From Phalacrocorax aristotelis (lineage: Eukaryota; Chordata; Aves; Suliformes; Phalacrocoracidae), in assembly GCF_949628215.1 (NCBI RefSeq), contig NC_134281.1, positions 40,470,512 to 40,534,511 of the forward strand: a stretch of 64,000 nt of DNA, written 5' to 3'. The notes beneath the pieces were generated by a model, which saw only the letters and a program-made list of their open reading frames with translations, ran no database searches and was not told where the DNA came from. The position numbers and the translations under genes are program-made. Below, in pieces: positions 43,382 to 56,700 of the stretch; position 1 is the stretch's first letter; every line of letters starts with the position of its first letter.

Positions 43382-46300
43382 TGCTGGGATGGCCTCAGCT
43401 GGGACCCAGACCAGGGTGGAGAGCAGAGGACAACACAATGCCCTCCGGGAGGAGACCTCTCTGACCTAAATTGCTTCTCGAGCACCCCGTATTTAGTGTA
43501 TTTTCACAGAGCAGTGACACCGAGCAGAACATCTGTAAACTCTTTAATATGGTGTAGTTATTTCTGGGGGGAGGGATATGTATATTGTGTAACACTCAAG
43601 CACGTAAAAACCTGCTAGAAAAGCATTAAGGTTGCAAAGTCGCACATTCAGAAGTTAGGAAGGGGCAGAGCTGACATCAGGCAGTTTTTATTTGGCTACC
43701 GTGTGCCTGTGCATAGAGGTGGTGCAGGGAGCTCAGTTGGTGAGCATGTATTCAGTACTTTGAGTTTTATTCTTGTGTGCAACTTTAAACAAGGTGCTGG
43801 TTAGGGGGGAACTAAAGCCTTATCTTGAAAACATTTAATTCCACCGTCTATAATTGCATTGAACCTTGTTTGAGGTCTTTAGCACAGCCCTGTAACTTTG
43901 CAGCAAGCCTCTGTTGCTTGAATGAAACACAGCTAGGGAAGGGCGTAGGCTGTTTGTAATATGTAAGGCTGCAGTAGAAGCAGCAACATGCTTTCTCAGT
44001 AGGTTTTACAGCTGTTTGTTAAATATAGGGGAATGGAAAAACTGGATGCCTGAGCTGAGTTGCAAGAGAAAGGAATGATCCTGTCCCGAGTTCCCAGAGG
44101 TACTGGTCCCACAGCCGGCTCCTGGCTATTCTCAGCCCCTTTGGCTTCCCTTGCTTTTGTTGTCCTCCTCTATCTTACTACTTTTTACAGCTCCTTCATT
44201 TTTATGCTGCTTACATGCAATGGGGAGAAGAGGAAGGCCATAGGAGGGTTGCTGCAATTCTCAGTTCCCATGCGTGTGAGCTGGGCAGAGGACACTAGGC
44301 AATCCTGCTCCTCCTTGCGCTGCCAGGATGGAGCACGCTTGGCAGCGCTGGATTCTTCCAGGGATTATCAGACTTGAAAAAATCTGCTTGTCATGCACAA
44401 TGTGGATATTTGCTTTTCAGGGCAAAAGCAGACGATGAGGTCGCTCACCCCTATGCTGTGCCTAGGCGGGCCTGGCTGTGAGCCTGTTGGCAGTGTGAGG
44501 GAACTGGGAACTGATCTGGGGTGGAGGCTCAAACTGGGCCGTGTTGGGGACCAGTTAAGAGAAGTATTAATGGCATGTGTGGGAAGTAGCATGGCCAGAA
44601 GGGTCTGTGCTGCTCAGGGCACTCCTTCCAGGGCCTGGAGGATCCAGAGGGCCTTGTTAGCTGACACTAGTAAATGTCAGTGTTAACTGCTACTAATGTG
44701 TAACTCAACTTCCCAGTTTTGTTCCTAAAAGATAAGAATCTGCTACTGCTGTCTGTTGCTGAAGGATCAGAGACTGGGGAGAGAGGGGAAGCTTCCAAAG
44801 CCACTCACAGGCAGATATTGCAGGTACCAGTAGAAGCACTGTCCTGGAAAAAGGGACACGTCATTGGATGCTTAAAACTTCAAGTTACACATCAATTGTT
44901 AGAGTATTAAGGCTGCAAAATGAAAGTGTAATTGGGAAATACCAGAAGTGAAATCACCTATGAAACCTTAATCCATCTCTAGCCAACGCATACATTATGG
45001 CATGCAACTAAAGCCCATTGCATGCTGGCTTTACTGTCACGTTCAGGTTTGTATGTGAGTTTGGGGCTCTGTGGAGTTGAGACTATGCAGCCAGGGCTCT
45101 GGTTTGAACCAGGGGGTGCTGGTTCATCACGATTCCCACCCCAGCAAACAGCTCCTACTCGGTGACGCCCATCCATGGCTGCCCTGTGCACCCACCCTGC
45201 TGTTTGCCAGGGCTGCAGCTCCAGGGGGGCATCTCAGTTCAGCTCTAACCATCCCTGCCACCATTTCAAGCATGTTAGTAACCAAATACAGCACCAACTT
45301 TCCTTGCCTTTTGCCTTGCCTTCCCCATGTTTCTTGAGACAAATCAATACTTCAGCTAGGGTGAGGTGATCAAATAATTCCTCCTTATTTCCCATGGTGG
45401 ACTGGGGATGGGGCCAGAAGGTTAGCGACTGCCCCTCGGCTGCATGCAGGGCCAGCCGGGCACCCCATCTCCTCACCAGCCTTTCCCCAGAAGGAAAGGG
45501 GGCTGCTGGCTGCTGGCTGTGCCAAACAAATAGCACCAGGAGGTGCTGGGCTGTTATGATCCCACAAAGAATGGCACTGTGTAAAGTAGCATTTAAAATA
45601 CCATTTATTAGAGCTCAACACTATGAAGAAATAGAGGGTAGCGTAGATAATTTTGTATCCTTTTGGCTGCCAGGAACCCCAAGTTGTGCACCATCAAATA
45701 GGTCTCTGCTCAGGGTGCAGCATGCTGGGCAGACCCTGTCTGCAGAAGGGCTGCTCTGTTTTTGTTAATTGGAGCTACTATAGGATTTTCTTAAAAGAAA
45801 GCAATTCTGTTCATTGTTCGGTTCACCCTCACTGGGATCCCCAACTCCCCCTGCCCGTGGCAGCATCTCAGCCGGGACACGGGGTCAGAGCCAAGGAATG
45901 CTGAATGCATCACTCCAGGTGAAGTCCCTTGTGTGCTGCTATGTCTGAGTGTGTGAAGTCACTGCAGCACAGAAAAAGTGCTGAACACTACTTAAGGAGG
46001 TAGCTTTGGGTGATTTTTGGATACTTGAACTGGAATGCTAATAATTTTTTATAAGTTTGGATTTTGTTTTGTTTTTGTAAAGTGGGATGACAGTGCCCCT
46101 GTACTGAAAGGAAATGTTTAAAAATTTAAAAAAAAAAAAAGAAAAAGGGGGAGCACACTTACTGCATGTGGAATAAGTGCTGGGAACACACTTCAACACA
46201 GATGGAAAATGTAATTTGTAAGCAATGTACATAAGGAAAATAAGTGCTAGAAAGCCCAAGCAATGTTTCTACTTGCAGTAGTTGTTCAATTACAAAGTGA

Positions 46301-46546
46301 ATTAAAGTAACGCACATCATCGTAGCTCCGGCACGTCCCTGCCTGAGTGCTCGACTTTGCAACTTTAACATCCTTTTTATGTTGGGTTCTTACGTGATAT
46401 TTATGTTGTTCCGATAGATGTGTCCATGGTTTCTTTTACAGCTTAGTATAGCACTGCATTTTGTAAAGGCTCCTTACAAATGGGGAACTGCAGCTTTAAA
46501 ACCAAATTGTGTGTTAAACACTAACAATTTGTTTACGGGGCGCATG

Positions 46547-46587
46547 TTTGTGTGCGTGCGTGTGTGTGTGATTTTTTTTTTTTTTTA
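46547..46587 (+). repeat. GT-rich repeat followed by a T run, in the WLS 3' UTR
   Basis: Alternating TG/CG units (to about 46570) are followed by about 15 T. This is a simple repeat within the inferred 3' UTR. Confidence 0.75.
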
Positions 46588-46731
46588 AATTTCTTAATTC
46601 CTATGCCCTACTCATATGTCTCAGAAATAGTCCCTGGGTCCTATTAAAATATATCCTTTTTTGTTTAGGTTAAGTTCAGGTTTTACAGACTGCTTTAAGC
46701 AACCTGGAAAACATGTAGTTTTGTTAATTTA

Positions 46732-46737
46732 AATAAA
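46732..46737 (+). terminator. WLS: WLS polyadenylation signal AATAAA
   Basis: A canonical hexamer preceded by an AT-rich upstream element and followed within 25 nt by GT-rich sequence. It is the first canonical signal after the stop codon on this strand. Confidence 0.6.
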
Positions 46738-46755
46738 GTATACAATATTGTGGAT

Positions 46756-49321
46756 TTGTCGTCAGCCTGGTTCACTGACTGAGAAATCATAAATCTGCTG
46801 TGATCTTGTTTGCTTTTATTTGGTCTTTTACTTCAGGCAGTTGCAAGTCGCACAACTTGATGCAGGGGAAAGCACTTGACTCGCTTGGACAATTTTCTCC
46901 CATATCTGTCTCAGAATGCTTTGTGGTGCAGAAACATGGTACTTTGATGCTAATGTTTTTTGACCTTTAAAACCTTTGCTTTAGACTAATTGTTAGCAGA
47001 GCCATTTCTGCCTGTCTCTGGAGCGTTGGTTGTAGCTCCTGCCGCAGAGGTTACAGCTCCCCTCGCCCATGGGATCCGGGGACGTTGAGCCGTCCTGTTC
47101 CCACCCGCCCCAGGCAGCTGGAGTCTGCTCCCATGGCAGGCCTCAACTGTTGGGTTTTCCTTCGGGCTCTGTCCCCTAGACCTGCCTGTCCCTGCTTGCC
47201 AGCCCCGCATTTGTCATAGCTTTGCTGTGAGCTTTGCGTGTTTGCTGTTACCCCACTGCAGTGTCAGTGTGGGTGTCCTCCCCCATCTGCTGCCATATTC
47301 AAAGGCACTGCCTCCCGCTGCTTGGAGCCTGCTCTCCCCCAGGTTGTCTTTCTGTCTGTAATCCAGGAGAAAAAAATAAAAGGTTTCCCAGGACTTGCGC
47401 TTAAGGAGTAATGGAAAACTTGATGACAACAAATTAAGTTCAATATCAACAGCTTGAAGTTCCCATTGCAATAGGGACTACCTTGATAAAATGGCACAAG
47501 AGGGGGGAACTGGGCTGCTGAGTGTTAGGCAGAGCCTGTGGCTCCATTTCTGCTGCAGCCTGTGTTGGCTGCAGCTTCTCTGCCATGGCAAGGAGCTAGG
47601 GCTGCTCAAAGGCAAACTAGAGACAGTACCCTACTTTCAGGATCTAATGAATTTCAAAAGAGCAAATTCATGAATTTTAAGTAACTGTAAAACCACTGCC
47701 ACCCTCCCTCTTCCCTTCCCCGGTTTCGTATGCAGGCTCTTTGCTGGCTGGGGCGCAGCATGCCCTGGCAGCCCTTTACTGCCCTCTGCTGCCAGCAGAA
47801 CATGGCTTTCATCCAGAAGTAAAAAAGAAAATAAATGCCTCACCTCTAAAAATGTAGGAAATTTGCTTATGTGTAGGAGTTCCTATTACATGCAAAGTGC
47901 TGCTCAGGGTCAGAGCTGTCTCAGGAGCTTCATGCTTCCATGTGCTGTCAGGCAGGGACACGCTGACAACTGGAGAGCAATGGGAAAAACTACCTGAGAG
48001 TTTCTTTAAGAGGCTATCTGGTGCTGCTATGAGCAGCCAAAGGTAGTAGAAGGGAAATGGGTTATGATAGATCTCTGTGGGTGAGCTGGGACCATGGTTC
48101 TTGAGGTCAACAAATGGTCTTTGGTTGGAACAGTTTGACTGTTTTTCTTGTTAGACCACTTTCTGTGTTTTCTTAGAAGCCTGGGACCAGAGTCTCTTTC
48201 TGCTCTAAAACTGGTTTGAGACTGAAGAGTAAAGCAATGAGCTGTTGCAGACTCCAACGGAGCCTTGTCTGCCATTCCTTTGCTCCCAGTTGCGCTCGTG
48301 CAAGGTAAGGTGTAAGTGTGCAGCACTGGGCTGATATGCCTTCAAACAGAAACCTCAGTGTGGGGTGACGGTGATAACCAGAGCTCCCTTTGCTCCCTCC
48401 CTCCTAGGGGGGCCCATCAACGGCAAAGGAGCCATGAGAAGTCTATGCTGTGCTACTTGCAATGATGTTCTGGGACTCTGGGGGAACTGGGCTTGTGACC
48501 CCAATGCCCATCCCTCTGAAAGGGTCCATTAGATCTAGGAAAGGCTCAGGGAATGGTGACAAAACTGACTGAAGGTTGTATGGCTGTGTCTCACGGCATG
48601 CCTGCTAGCCACAAGCTCCAGCAGCAAGGCTCGTGGGACAGATCTGGCCCATGTTTCCCAGCTTAAAAATGGAAGAAGCAACTCATGACTGAGTGGGTTT
48701 GAGTGTCCCAGTCAGCAGCCTGACATTGTCCCCAGCTCCGATGGTGCTGATGAGCACTGGCTGGGGAGATAGAGGTGCTGGTGTTTTCTCCTTGTCCCTT
48801 TTAAAGCCACTCCCAGCAGTCCCCAGACAATTAGCATGTTGTGGGATACTGAAACATGTCCCCTCTACCACCACCGATCCTGTAGCCCAAGGCTATTGTA
48901 TGGGATTTAATTATGGTTAAAATAAAGCATTGGCTGTATTGCCAAGGAAAGAATTGCAGGAGACTGAACTGTTAGGAGATGAGATGTACAGGCTGGGGAC
49001 TGCTGCTCATATCCTCACCGGTTCTTGTTACAAATGGCTGTCAGTTCTACTCTCAAAGATGAGACACGGTCAGTGCATTTTCATTGAGGTAAAATAAGCA
49101 ATAAGCAGCAACAGATTTATTTTTGGAAGGATTTTGCTCTGGTTAGCACACAGATGTGTTACAGGTCTGGTCTGCTTTCCTCCTTAGCACCTGACATTGC
49201 ACTGTACAAGAGCCGGTGGCTCTTTGAGCTTTTCCCTTGTTAGAGACTACTATAGGAAATCAATACACACTTCAGGCTTTAGATCTAGAGTCTTAAATAA
49301 ATACAAGATCTTATCATGGCT
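46756..49321. other. Intergenic, nothing recognised
   Basis: This 2.6-kb stretch lies between the WLS 3' end and the partial WLS copy. I looked for remnants of WLS exons 1-6 and found none. Frames are short and lack known domains. Confidence 0.6.
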
Positions 49322-50098
49322 ATAATCGTTGGCACTTTCTGCCCCTCCATCTCTGACACATGTAAGAGGTAAGTCTGGAGCTGGTGCTGCACAGGGCGAG
49401 CCGTCCCCGAGCAGGGGCAGGGGCTCAGTCACCTCCGGCTACCAGTGCTGCTCCAGCAGTGCCTCTCTGCTTCCCCCCCAGCCCCAGCTGTGATGGCGTC
49501 CCCTCCAGGGCCCTCCATTTGTGGCTATTTCTTGGAGAGGTGTTGCTGAGGCATTTCCATGAATTGCCCTTTCAGGTCCCGCTGGAAGGGCTTTGCTTTC
49601 ACTGCCATTAATTTTGATTACTGGGCTGAGATAAGCTAACGCAATTAGTCTCCCTTCTGCAGCATCCAGCCCTCTTGCAGGAGCCTCTCTGAAGATCACA
49701 GTGGTTGGTGATGGCTTTCCAAATCTCTGCAGATTTCAACCAGGCAGGTGTTTTGGTCTGCTATCCCTCCTCACTGGCATGCCAAGCGCTGGCAGACATC
49801 AGAGCCCGTGCTCCCCACTTGCTCACAGGCAGGCTGCAGGTCAGGTGTTTTGTTTCTGACTCAGTCGACCTGATGTGTGATGGTTCCATGCAGTGAATTC
49901 CTTGCTGAGATTGTTTAAATATTGTCCTATCCTTTGGTTCTTTCATTATCTTGAGTCAAGGAAAGTTTATATCCATTGTAATAGCAGGCATTTATTTTTT
50001 CTTCTATTTCTTCCGTCCGCATTTTGTTGTGCCTAAAGCCCTCCAGAGTTTCCAGAGGAAGGGCACTCTTCCAGGTACAGACAAGGCTTGCTCATGAG
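49322..50098 (+). pseudogene. Decayed partial duplicate of WLS (exon 7, intron 8 core, exon 9)
   Basis: Three segments align in order with WLS. At 49322-49368, plus a preserved donor GTAAGT, the copy matches the end of exon 7 without gaps: 39 of 53 positions agree and 13 of 14 changes are transitions. 49369-49440 matches the start of intron 7. 49440-49841 matches intron 8 (38669-39107). About 49966-50098 matches exon 9, with about 62% identity over its first 55 bases, still reading IVIAG against IIVAG. Exon 8 and about 660 bp around it are missing. The exon 9 donor is lost (GAGATGG) and membrane-span residues are replaced by S, T, R and P. It is non-coding debris of a local duplication. I found no copies of other exons. 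Confidence 0.75.
49440..49841 (+). promoter_or_regulatory. Second copy of the intron-8 element, downstream of WLS
   Basis: It matches 38669-39107. It keeps the 39-bp exact block (49581-49619), the 35-bp exact block (49666-49700) and the GATA site AGATAAG (49629-49635). The paired-homeodomain site has one changed base (TAACGCAATTA, 49637-49647), and an 8-bp segment near 49576 is absent. Because it is better preserved than the exon remnants beside it, it may be under selection as an enhancer. That is an inference. Confidence 0.5.
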
Positions 50099-53000
50099 AT
50101 GGATGTTATGTCTCAAAAACAGATAAGCCACTCTGGAACACTTTCTAATAAATATTTTACAGGCTGAACTGCACTCCCAAGCATTGGCGTTACTGGGAAG
50201 TGACATCGTTTCTGATAAGCAATATGCACCAGTGACACACATCTGCTGGTTTAATAATAATTTATGTAATTCCAGATGAAAATACTTTTTCTGCCTTCAG
50301 CTGCTGTCTCATAGCTCTCCGCAGGAATCGGTGACATTCAAAGCAATATTAAGAAGATGACTGTACTGGCCGTGAATATCAAGCTCTGTCTTCCACAAAA
50401 AAAGGAAAGCCTTGGTGGGCTCCAGAGGAAAAGCAGTGGGAATGGAGCACAGTGAGGACAAAGCAGGACGGGTGCTCATCCCCAAGCCTTGGAGTGCTGT
50501 ACTCCCTGCTGTACTCCAGGTCACTTGGACGTGCCCCAGCAAGACACTGAGGGCCTTTAGGAGCTGTTAGTACCATGCCATGCCTCAGTGGAACCGAAAA
50601 GTTGGACATTTTAACTTCAGGAGGTCAGAACTGGAGTTCGCAGAACTTCCTTTGTAGTGGTATAGGAAGCAAAATACGTTGCTTTCTAATTCAGAATTGC
50701 CCAAAGAACCCATGTTCTGACACGGTTTCAGCGTGGCTGCTGCTTACTTTTGGGGTCTGGGTAAGGACAGGCTGTATAGGAATCCACATGGGAGCTGAGG
50801 GCTGTCAAACCTTAAATGAAGCCTATTTCTGGGGTGCCCCACCTGTGCTCAGGAACAGGCACCCCTCACTCATCCTCCCTGCCAGGAGCAAACGTGGGGG
50901 AGGCAGTGGTGGGGGCTGTATGTCTGAGCCTAAAGCAAGGCCCCCCCCATCCCTAAAGCATTGACCTGCATAATTTAAGCCATGTAGCTCCAGGAAGAAG
51001 TTAAGAGCAGACCCTGAAGACTCTCTCTCCTCCAAAGGAAAGCAATGAGGTTTGGTGGGGTGTCCCCCACGCTTACTAAGCAACGGGAAAGGGGGATTTA
51101 CTACCTTAAACATAGATAGAAAAGCAGTGAGGAGCACTGCCTGGGCGTGGTAACCCAGGAAAGTAAGTTTTTGTGCAATCCCCTCAAGTCCCAAGGGAGT
51201 CCTGTTATAACAGAAACAACCTCAAGCAAAATCACTACAGAAGAGGAATCTGGTCATCTTCATCCATCCTTTCCGCAGGTCTCCACTGCTGTCCTGCACC
51301 AGCTCACAGCTCCAGACATTCCCCAGGCAGTTTTCTGGGGCAGCAGCAGGAGCAGGCAAAGCAGCAGACTGCCTCTTTCCCTGCTCCCTCTGCACTCTGC
51401 CTTCTGGGAGGCTCTCGCAAACAGCTGATTTCCTTTTAAAATTTTCATTTAAAATTCCTCTGGTTGCTGTCAGCTCCAGCCAAAGCAAATTCTGACTGAC
51501 AGCAGGGCATTAAGCCAGCATCTCATGGCCATGTTCCTCCCCGATCAGTCTGTCCCACCCAAGACAGAGCTACTGCACAGGACGTCTTCCTTCTCCATCC
51601 TTTCTCCAAGGAGGCTGGACACCTTCCTACTCTTTTGCCTCTGCTAAGCTGACTCACAGCTCCTTTCCTACTCTACGCCCTGGAGAAGAGTCAGGAATCC
51701 TTCCCCAAACAGAAGAACCTGTAGGCTTTTCATATTGCCTTACTTATCAAAAAATACCTCTTGGAAAGATCTGCCTTCTAGCTTGTGCTGGTTTGGGCTC
51801 AGTTAGATAGCACTTAGCTGAGCCCTGCTCAGTTGCCTCATGTGGGTAAAACACATCGGCCGGCAGGCTGGGCTCAGCAGCTGAGAAGGACCTGCCAAAA
51901 AGGGTGAGATCCCAGGGTGAACCACCTAATTGGGTTCAGATGGACAGCTGCTGAGGAATGGTAATCCATCCCAAACCTCTGAAGGCTTGGAAAATATCTG
52001 AAAATGGGCTATCTCCCTTTGAGCAAATGTGGCTAGCAAAGATAGCGAATAAGCTGCTAATGACTAGCTAACATTTCATTGTGGCTAATAAATACCTCAT
52101 AAACACCAGAAATTATGTTTTATAAATCATCTCTGGAAATCCCCATTAATGATAGGATTCAGGCAAAGTGAATGACTTGCCCATTATTAGGCTGAACAAG
52201 TCATTCTGCCTGGAGAGACAAGAACCATAAAAGCAGCCCCATGAGGGACAGGAATAGTTTTCCAGCAAAGGGAAGGTGGGAGGTGATTAAATCCTGCCCA
52301 GAGCCACTTGCAGCAGACAGACAGAGGTACATGGGACTCTGTGCCTGCTACAGACAGCTGCTTGTGGGTTTGCCAGCACTCAGTACCACAGCAAAGGCAG
52401 GTAAGAAAGGAAAACTCAAGCGGACACAAGCATCGCCTGGTTTAAAAAAAGCTTTTGTGACAACTTTTGTCATGGTCTAGCCATGTTTTCATCTGGGATG
52501 CTGCTTGCAGGCACTCGTGCCATAGCCCAAAGGACTCTGCAAAGTGAAGCCTTTGCACAAGGAAAGCCTCTACACTTGGAGAGAAATCTTTTCATTTCCC
52601 CAAATAAATCCCTGCAAGAGATTAAATGCACAGGACACACACTGCCAAATGCATGTAGTCAGGACAGCCCCGTTACCATTAGAGCACCTTTAAGATTTAG
52701 AATCCCCAAGGACACAGACCTGGAAAACTGGATAAGCTGCAATGCCCTGACTTCACAGACTTATGCAGGTTTGCACTCAGGTCCAGGTCTTGCTTAAATG
52801 GTTTTAATGGAAAACTACCTGCAAAGAGTGGCAGAGGTTGAAGCCACTGGCTGCCCAAGAGAAAAAGCACCTTCAGCTTGCCAAAGCATGGTGGATCCTG
52901 CACTGTGTATGGGAACGGGAGGGAGGGATTCAGGAACCAGCACTATGGCTGCTCCAAAAATCAGATGGCATATGTGGTTAGCTCGGGAGTCAACAGTCCG

Positions 53001-53760
53001 CAGCAAGCACCTCGGGAGCAGCTTTTGTGCTGCAGCAGGTGGAAACATGGACTTTAAAGAGAGAATATTTGAGAGGAGATGGAGAGAGTCAGGAGAGAAA
53101 TGGGCACGGGTCAGCTGATAATGTCAGACACCTTGAAGCGGGATGTTTTAGGATTACATCTGGATTTTAAAACTAAGATGTTTCGGGATTGCAGAGGCCT
53201 TAACAAAGCAAAGAGAAAAGGCATGCTGAATGAAAGCCTATAGAAAATTGCTGCTGACATGACCAGGCAGATCTCCATGAGTCCCTGCGCAGTGATACCT
53301 GCAGAGGAGCATGCTGCTGCCAGCATGCCTGCGCCTCTGGGCATGCATGTCATGCATCGCTGAGCAGGACCACGCCTGCCCTCTGCACTTCTGGGCACCT
53401 TGCCTGTGCAGCAATGCCCCTCCTGACGTTTCACTATATGAGACATTTGGTTTTGCTCAGAGTCCAACACACGTAATCGTATGTGGTTACCCAGCAGGCA
53501 ACCCCTTCTATTTATACCTACAGAGCTGAACACAGATTTATTGAGATGACTAATTAACAACAGGAGAAAAATCTCCTGAATAGCATCAGCTCTCCATACA
53601 GTTGTGATTCAGCAGCTGTGATTACAGCATTAATAATTCTCTAATGTAACAAAAGTACAGTTTATTAGAATGAATTTCTGTCTCTTTGTATTAAGCATGA
53701 AGCAATGTTGATTAGTGTCCTGTAAAAGATATCTGGTATACCCCCTATTTTAATTTTCTT

Positions 53761-53787
53761 CATTATTATTATTATCATTATTATTAG
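53761..53787 (+). repeat. (ATT)n simple repeat
   Basis: Imperfect ATT triplets with one ATC interruption, intergenic. Confidence 0.8.
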
Positions 53788-56700
53788 TTCAGACAGGAAC
53801 CTTCAAAGTAGCTCGGTGCAACTGGGTGCCTTACCAGCTTTAGAGGCTTTTTTTTTTTTAAGGTTTCAGTTATAGTTCCCCTTACTTTTGGATGACTTTT
53901 GATCCAAGTTCTACCCTGGGTCTTTTTAATACCTTGCAAAAGTTGGGTGTTCTGCTTGCATGTTGTGCAGCTGAGCTAACAACCAGCCCTCATCTTTATC
54001 AGCAGCTGACTTTGAGATAGCTTGCTTCTGCATCTAGAACAGCTGGCCAAGTAGTTGAGCATCTGCTTTCATTTGCCCCTAGTAATGCAGTGAATGATGA
54101 CAGGACTTGACAGGGCCTCATGTCGAGATTGAAGCTCCTTGAGAAAAATCCGCTGGGCTCTTTGTGTTGGGAAAAAAATCCAAAGCAGAATGAAATAGGT
54201 CCAAAGACCCTTTTTCTTTTCCGTCTGGGGTAGGCAGCATTACAATGCTGCTCAGTAAGCATAGAAGTGGATTCGAAATACCATGGAGTCAGTGAGGCTG
54301 CAAGTATCAGAGAAATAAGAAATGATAACCTGGAAAATCACAAATTATTTTGGAAGAATAAGCTTGGGAAAGACTGAGAAATGTTTCCTCCACAAGCACT
54401 CACTAACACTTTAGGTGTTGCTGTACCTCCCAAAGTGAGATTTGGCTGTAGACAGAACTTGCTTAAGTGCTTAACTAAGAGATAGAAACAGAAGTAGGAA
54501 TGATATCGCTGCAGTAGCCTTATGCACAGCAGAGGCAGCCTTGGCAACAGATGCTACAACACTGGGGGTAGGCCAGCCAGTAATTTTTCTATCAAAGTAC
54601 CTGTGTGCAGTGGGAAAGAACTGGGGCCACCAGCAGTCAGGATGTGACCAGGTTGTATATAATCCAGATACAGTATAAACGGTTCATGAAATGCATTAAT
54701 TTTTAGTAGGCTAGAGATGTACAGCAGGAAGATGAGATGTGACACCATGAAGATATGGAAGCACATGGAGGGCAAAGAGGGCTGGAAAACAGGCAGAAAA
54801 GCTTCTTAATGCTGTCAGGACCCTTCCACCATATTTTTTTCCTCAAGGCAAGGAGAGGCTACCCAGAAAGGGAAGCATTGCCTCTTTAGCTGTCAGAAAT
54901 TCCACTGCTAATACATGAGCAGCAGTGTCAGAGCCTGCCACAAGGACATGCCTGTGCCAATGGATTCTGGATTTACCAGGTACTACCCTGATGGTGATGT
55001 GAGATGGCACAGCCCTGCTGTGGGTGGCTAATTAGCAACAGTACTAACATGTCTCTGTCTTATCTGCAGATGCTCCGTTGCTGTTCCTTAGTTTCTCAGC
55101 AACACCTGAGCCGTGGGGGGATTGCAGCTGCTGCTGCACTGACGGGGGACGGGTGTCACAGCACTAACCACCTCCTCATGCAAAGCCAGTTCAGTTCCTG
55201 GCACAGATCTGCTTTTCCCGAGTCACTGCTCAGAACAAAGATGGGCACATGTCCAATAAGGCAGGCACTGGTGTGGGCAAAAACTTCCTCCAGCATCAGG
55301 AAGAATAAAAACTATTCACAGGCCTCAAGAAAAGGGCAAGCTCCTGTTTGTTGCACATGTGGCCACGCTCATGCCAACATGTTTCTCTGCAAGAAGCAGT
55401 GGTGTGTGCCTGGCTCGGCTTCCCTCAGACACTGGAGCCTGCCTTTCCTCTGCAACACAGCCTCTTTCGCATCCCTTCAGATGGGGACTGGGTACCAAAA
55501 TGAAACCACGCATAGTTACTGAACAGTGTGATCCCTTTCTGTTTCTGCCCAGCATTTGGCTGATGGGAAATGACCCAGCCAGATCCTGGCACCAGCTGAG
55601 CAGCTGCAGAAATGGTTTCAAGCAGGGAACTGGACCATTTTCTCCCTTAAAAGTCTGTTGCTTGATCCTGTCCTGCCCCTGAGTGAACAACTACAAGTGC
55701 TGCCTTAACATCCAATAATTCCCATGCAGAGTGGTGCAAGGGCTGGTGCTGGTTGCTACTCTGCAGGAAGGGGAGGTGATAGCTCCGAGAAACACTCAAG
55801 TGCCTTGCCAGTGCATTGGCATTGAGACCCAAGTTCCTGCCAGCTGTCCTCCCTCATACCAAGGAAGAGGTTGCAGAGTCTGGTGCAGCCAGATCCAAGG
55901 CTTATTTTAAGGCCAGAGCCTCAACAGGCATAAACTGGGAGAAGTCTATTGCCTACAGTGGACACGGGAATAAACTACCACAGTAAAGTAGGGTAAGGTT
56001 TCTGGGGAGAGGTGAATAGGTGAGATAATGCCTTAATGAGGCTTTTGCACAGCTAGTTGGCCCTGAGAAAAGTCAATCTGTTCATAAATCCCAGCAAAAG
56101 GGATTTGCCTGGTCTGCTCCCAGTAGCACAGCCAAAGCTGGGGTCGGTGGGTCAGGTGTTTTGGACACTTGCAGAAACTGGATTTTGGGATAGGGGCAAA
56201 CTAATTCTAGCAATGGAAATTATACTTCTGACAATATTTTCTCCTTTTTGGGGCACACTCCCTCTGTTCCAGGAGTCAACCAAGACCACCTATAAGCATG
56301 TGGTTTTCCAGCTCCTGCACCAGTGCAAGCAAATTTATAGAGCTTTTCACTTGCCAGGCACCTGCAATTGCATTCCCAAGGTCGTGCTCTGTCATGGAGG
56401 TGGCTGCCTGCCCTCCAAAGGCAACACTGCTCTGGAGAGGCTGCATGGAAGCAGGGAGCCTCAGGGGGAGACCGCTGGGAAGCAGCCAAGGGATCAAGCC
56501 TCGTAAATTGAATAATGCCACTTGCCTTTGGTCTGCGTGGGGAACAGCACAGCTCCTTGCCCACGTCTCCACTGGGGGAAACAGGCTCCCACTGCTACCA
56601 AGTTGTTCTTTCTAATTATTCTACAACCTGCATCAGTATATAGGGTCTGTGTGTCTTTCCTCTTTCAGTTACTGCATTAATTTCAGTACTGCAGTAAATC

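Larger units (their letters stand above)
43382..46755 (+). other. WLS: WLS 3' UTR (inferred, about 3.4 kb)
   Basis: After the stop, the first strong polyadenylation signal is AATAAA at 46732-46737, followed by a GT/T-rich stretch. A weaker ATTAAA lies near 46302. The region has no repeats except an A/T tract (46125-46145) and a GT tract followed by a T run (46547-46587). The extent is inferred from signals only; shorter forms using non-canonical signals are possible. Confidence 0.55.

Noticed and set aside
50161-50230. Possible copy of WLS exon 10 following the exon 9 remnant
   Set aside because: It has an ACAG-GCTGA start and some similar words, but the alignment needs many gaps, the translation does not resemble the membrane span, and the implied intron would be only about 65 bp.
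51784-52100. TGTGCTGGTTT start resembling an avian LTR end
   Set aside because: No matching terminal inverted repeat, target duplication or LTR body could be found downstream.
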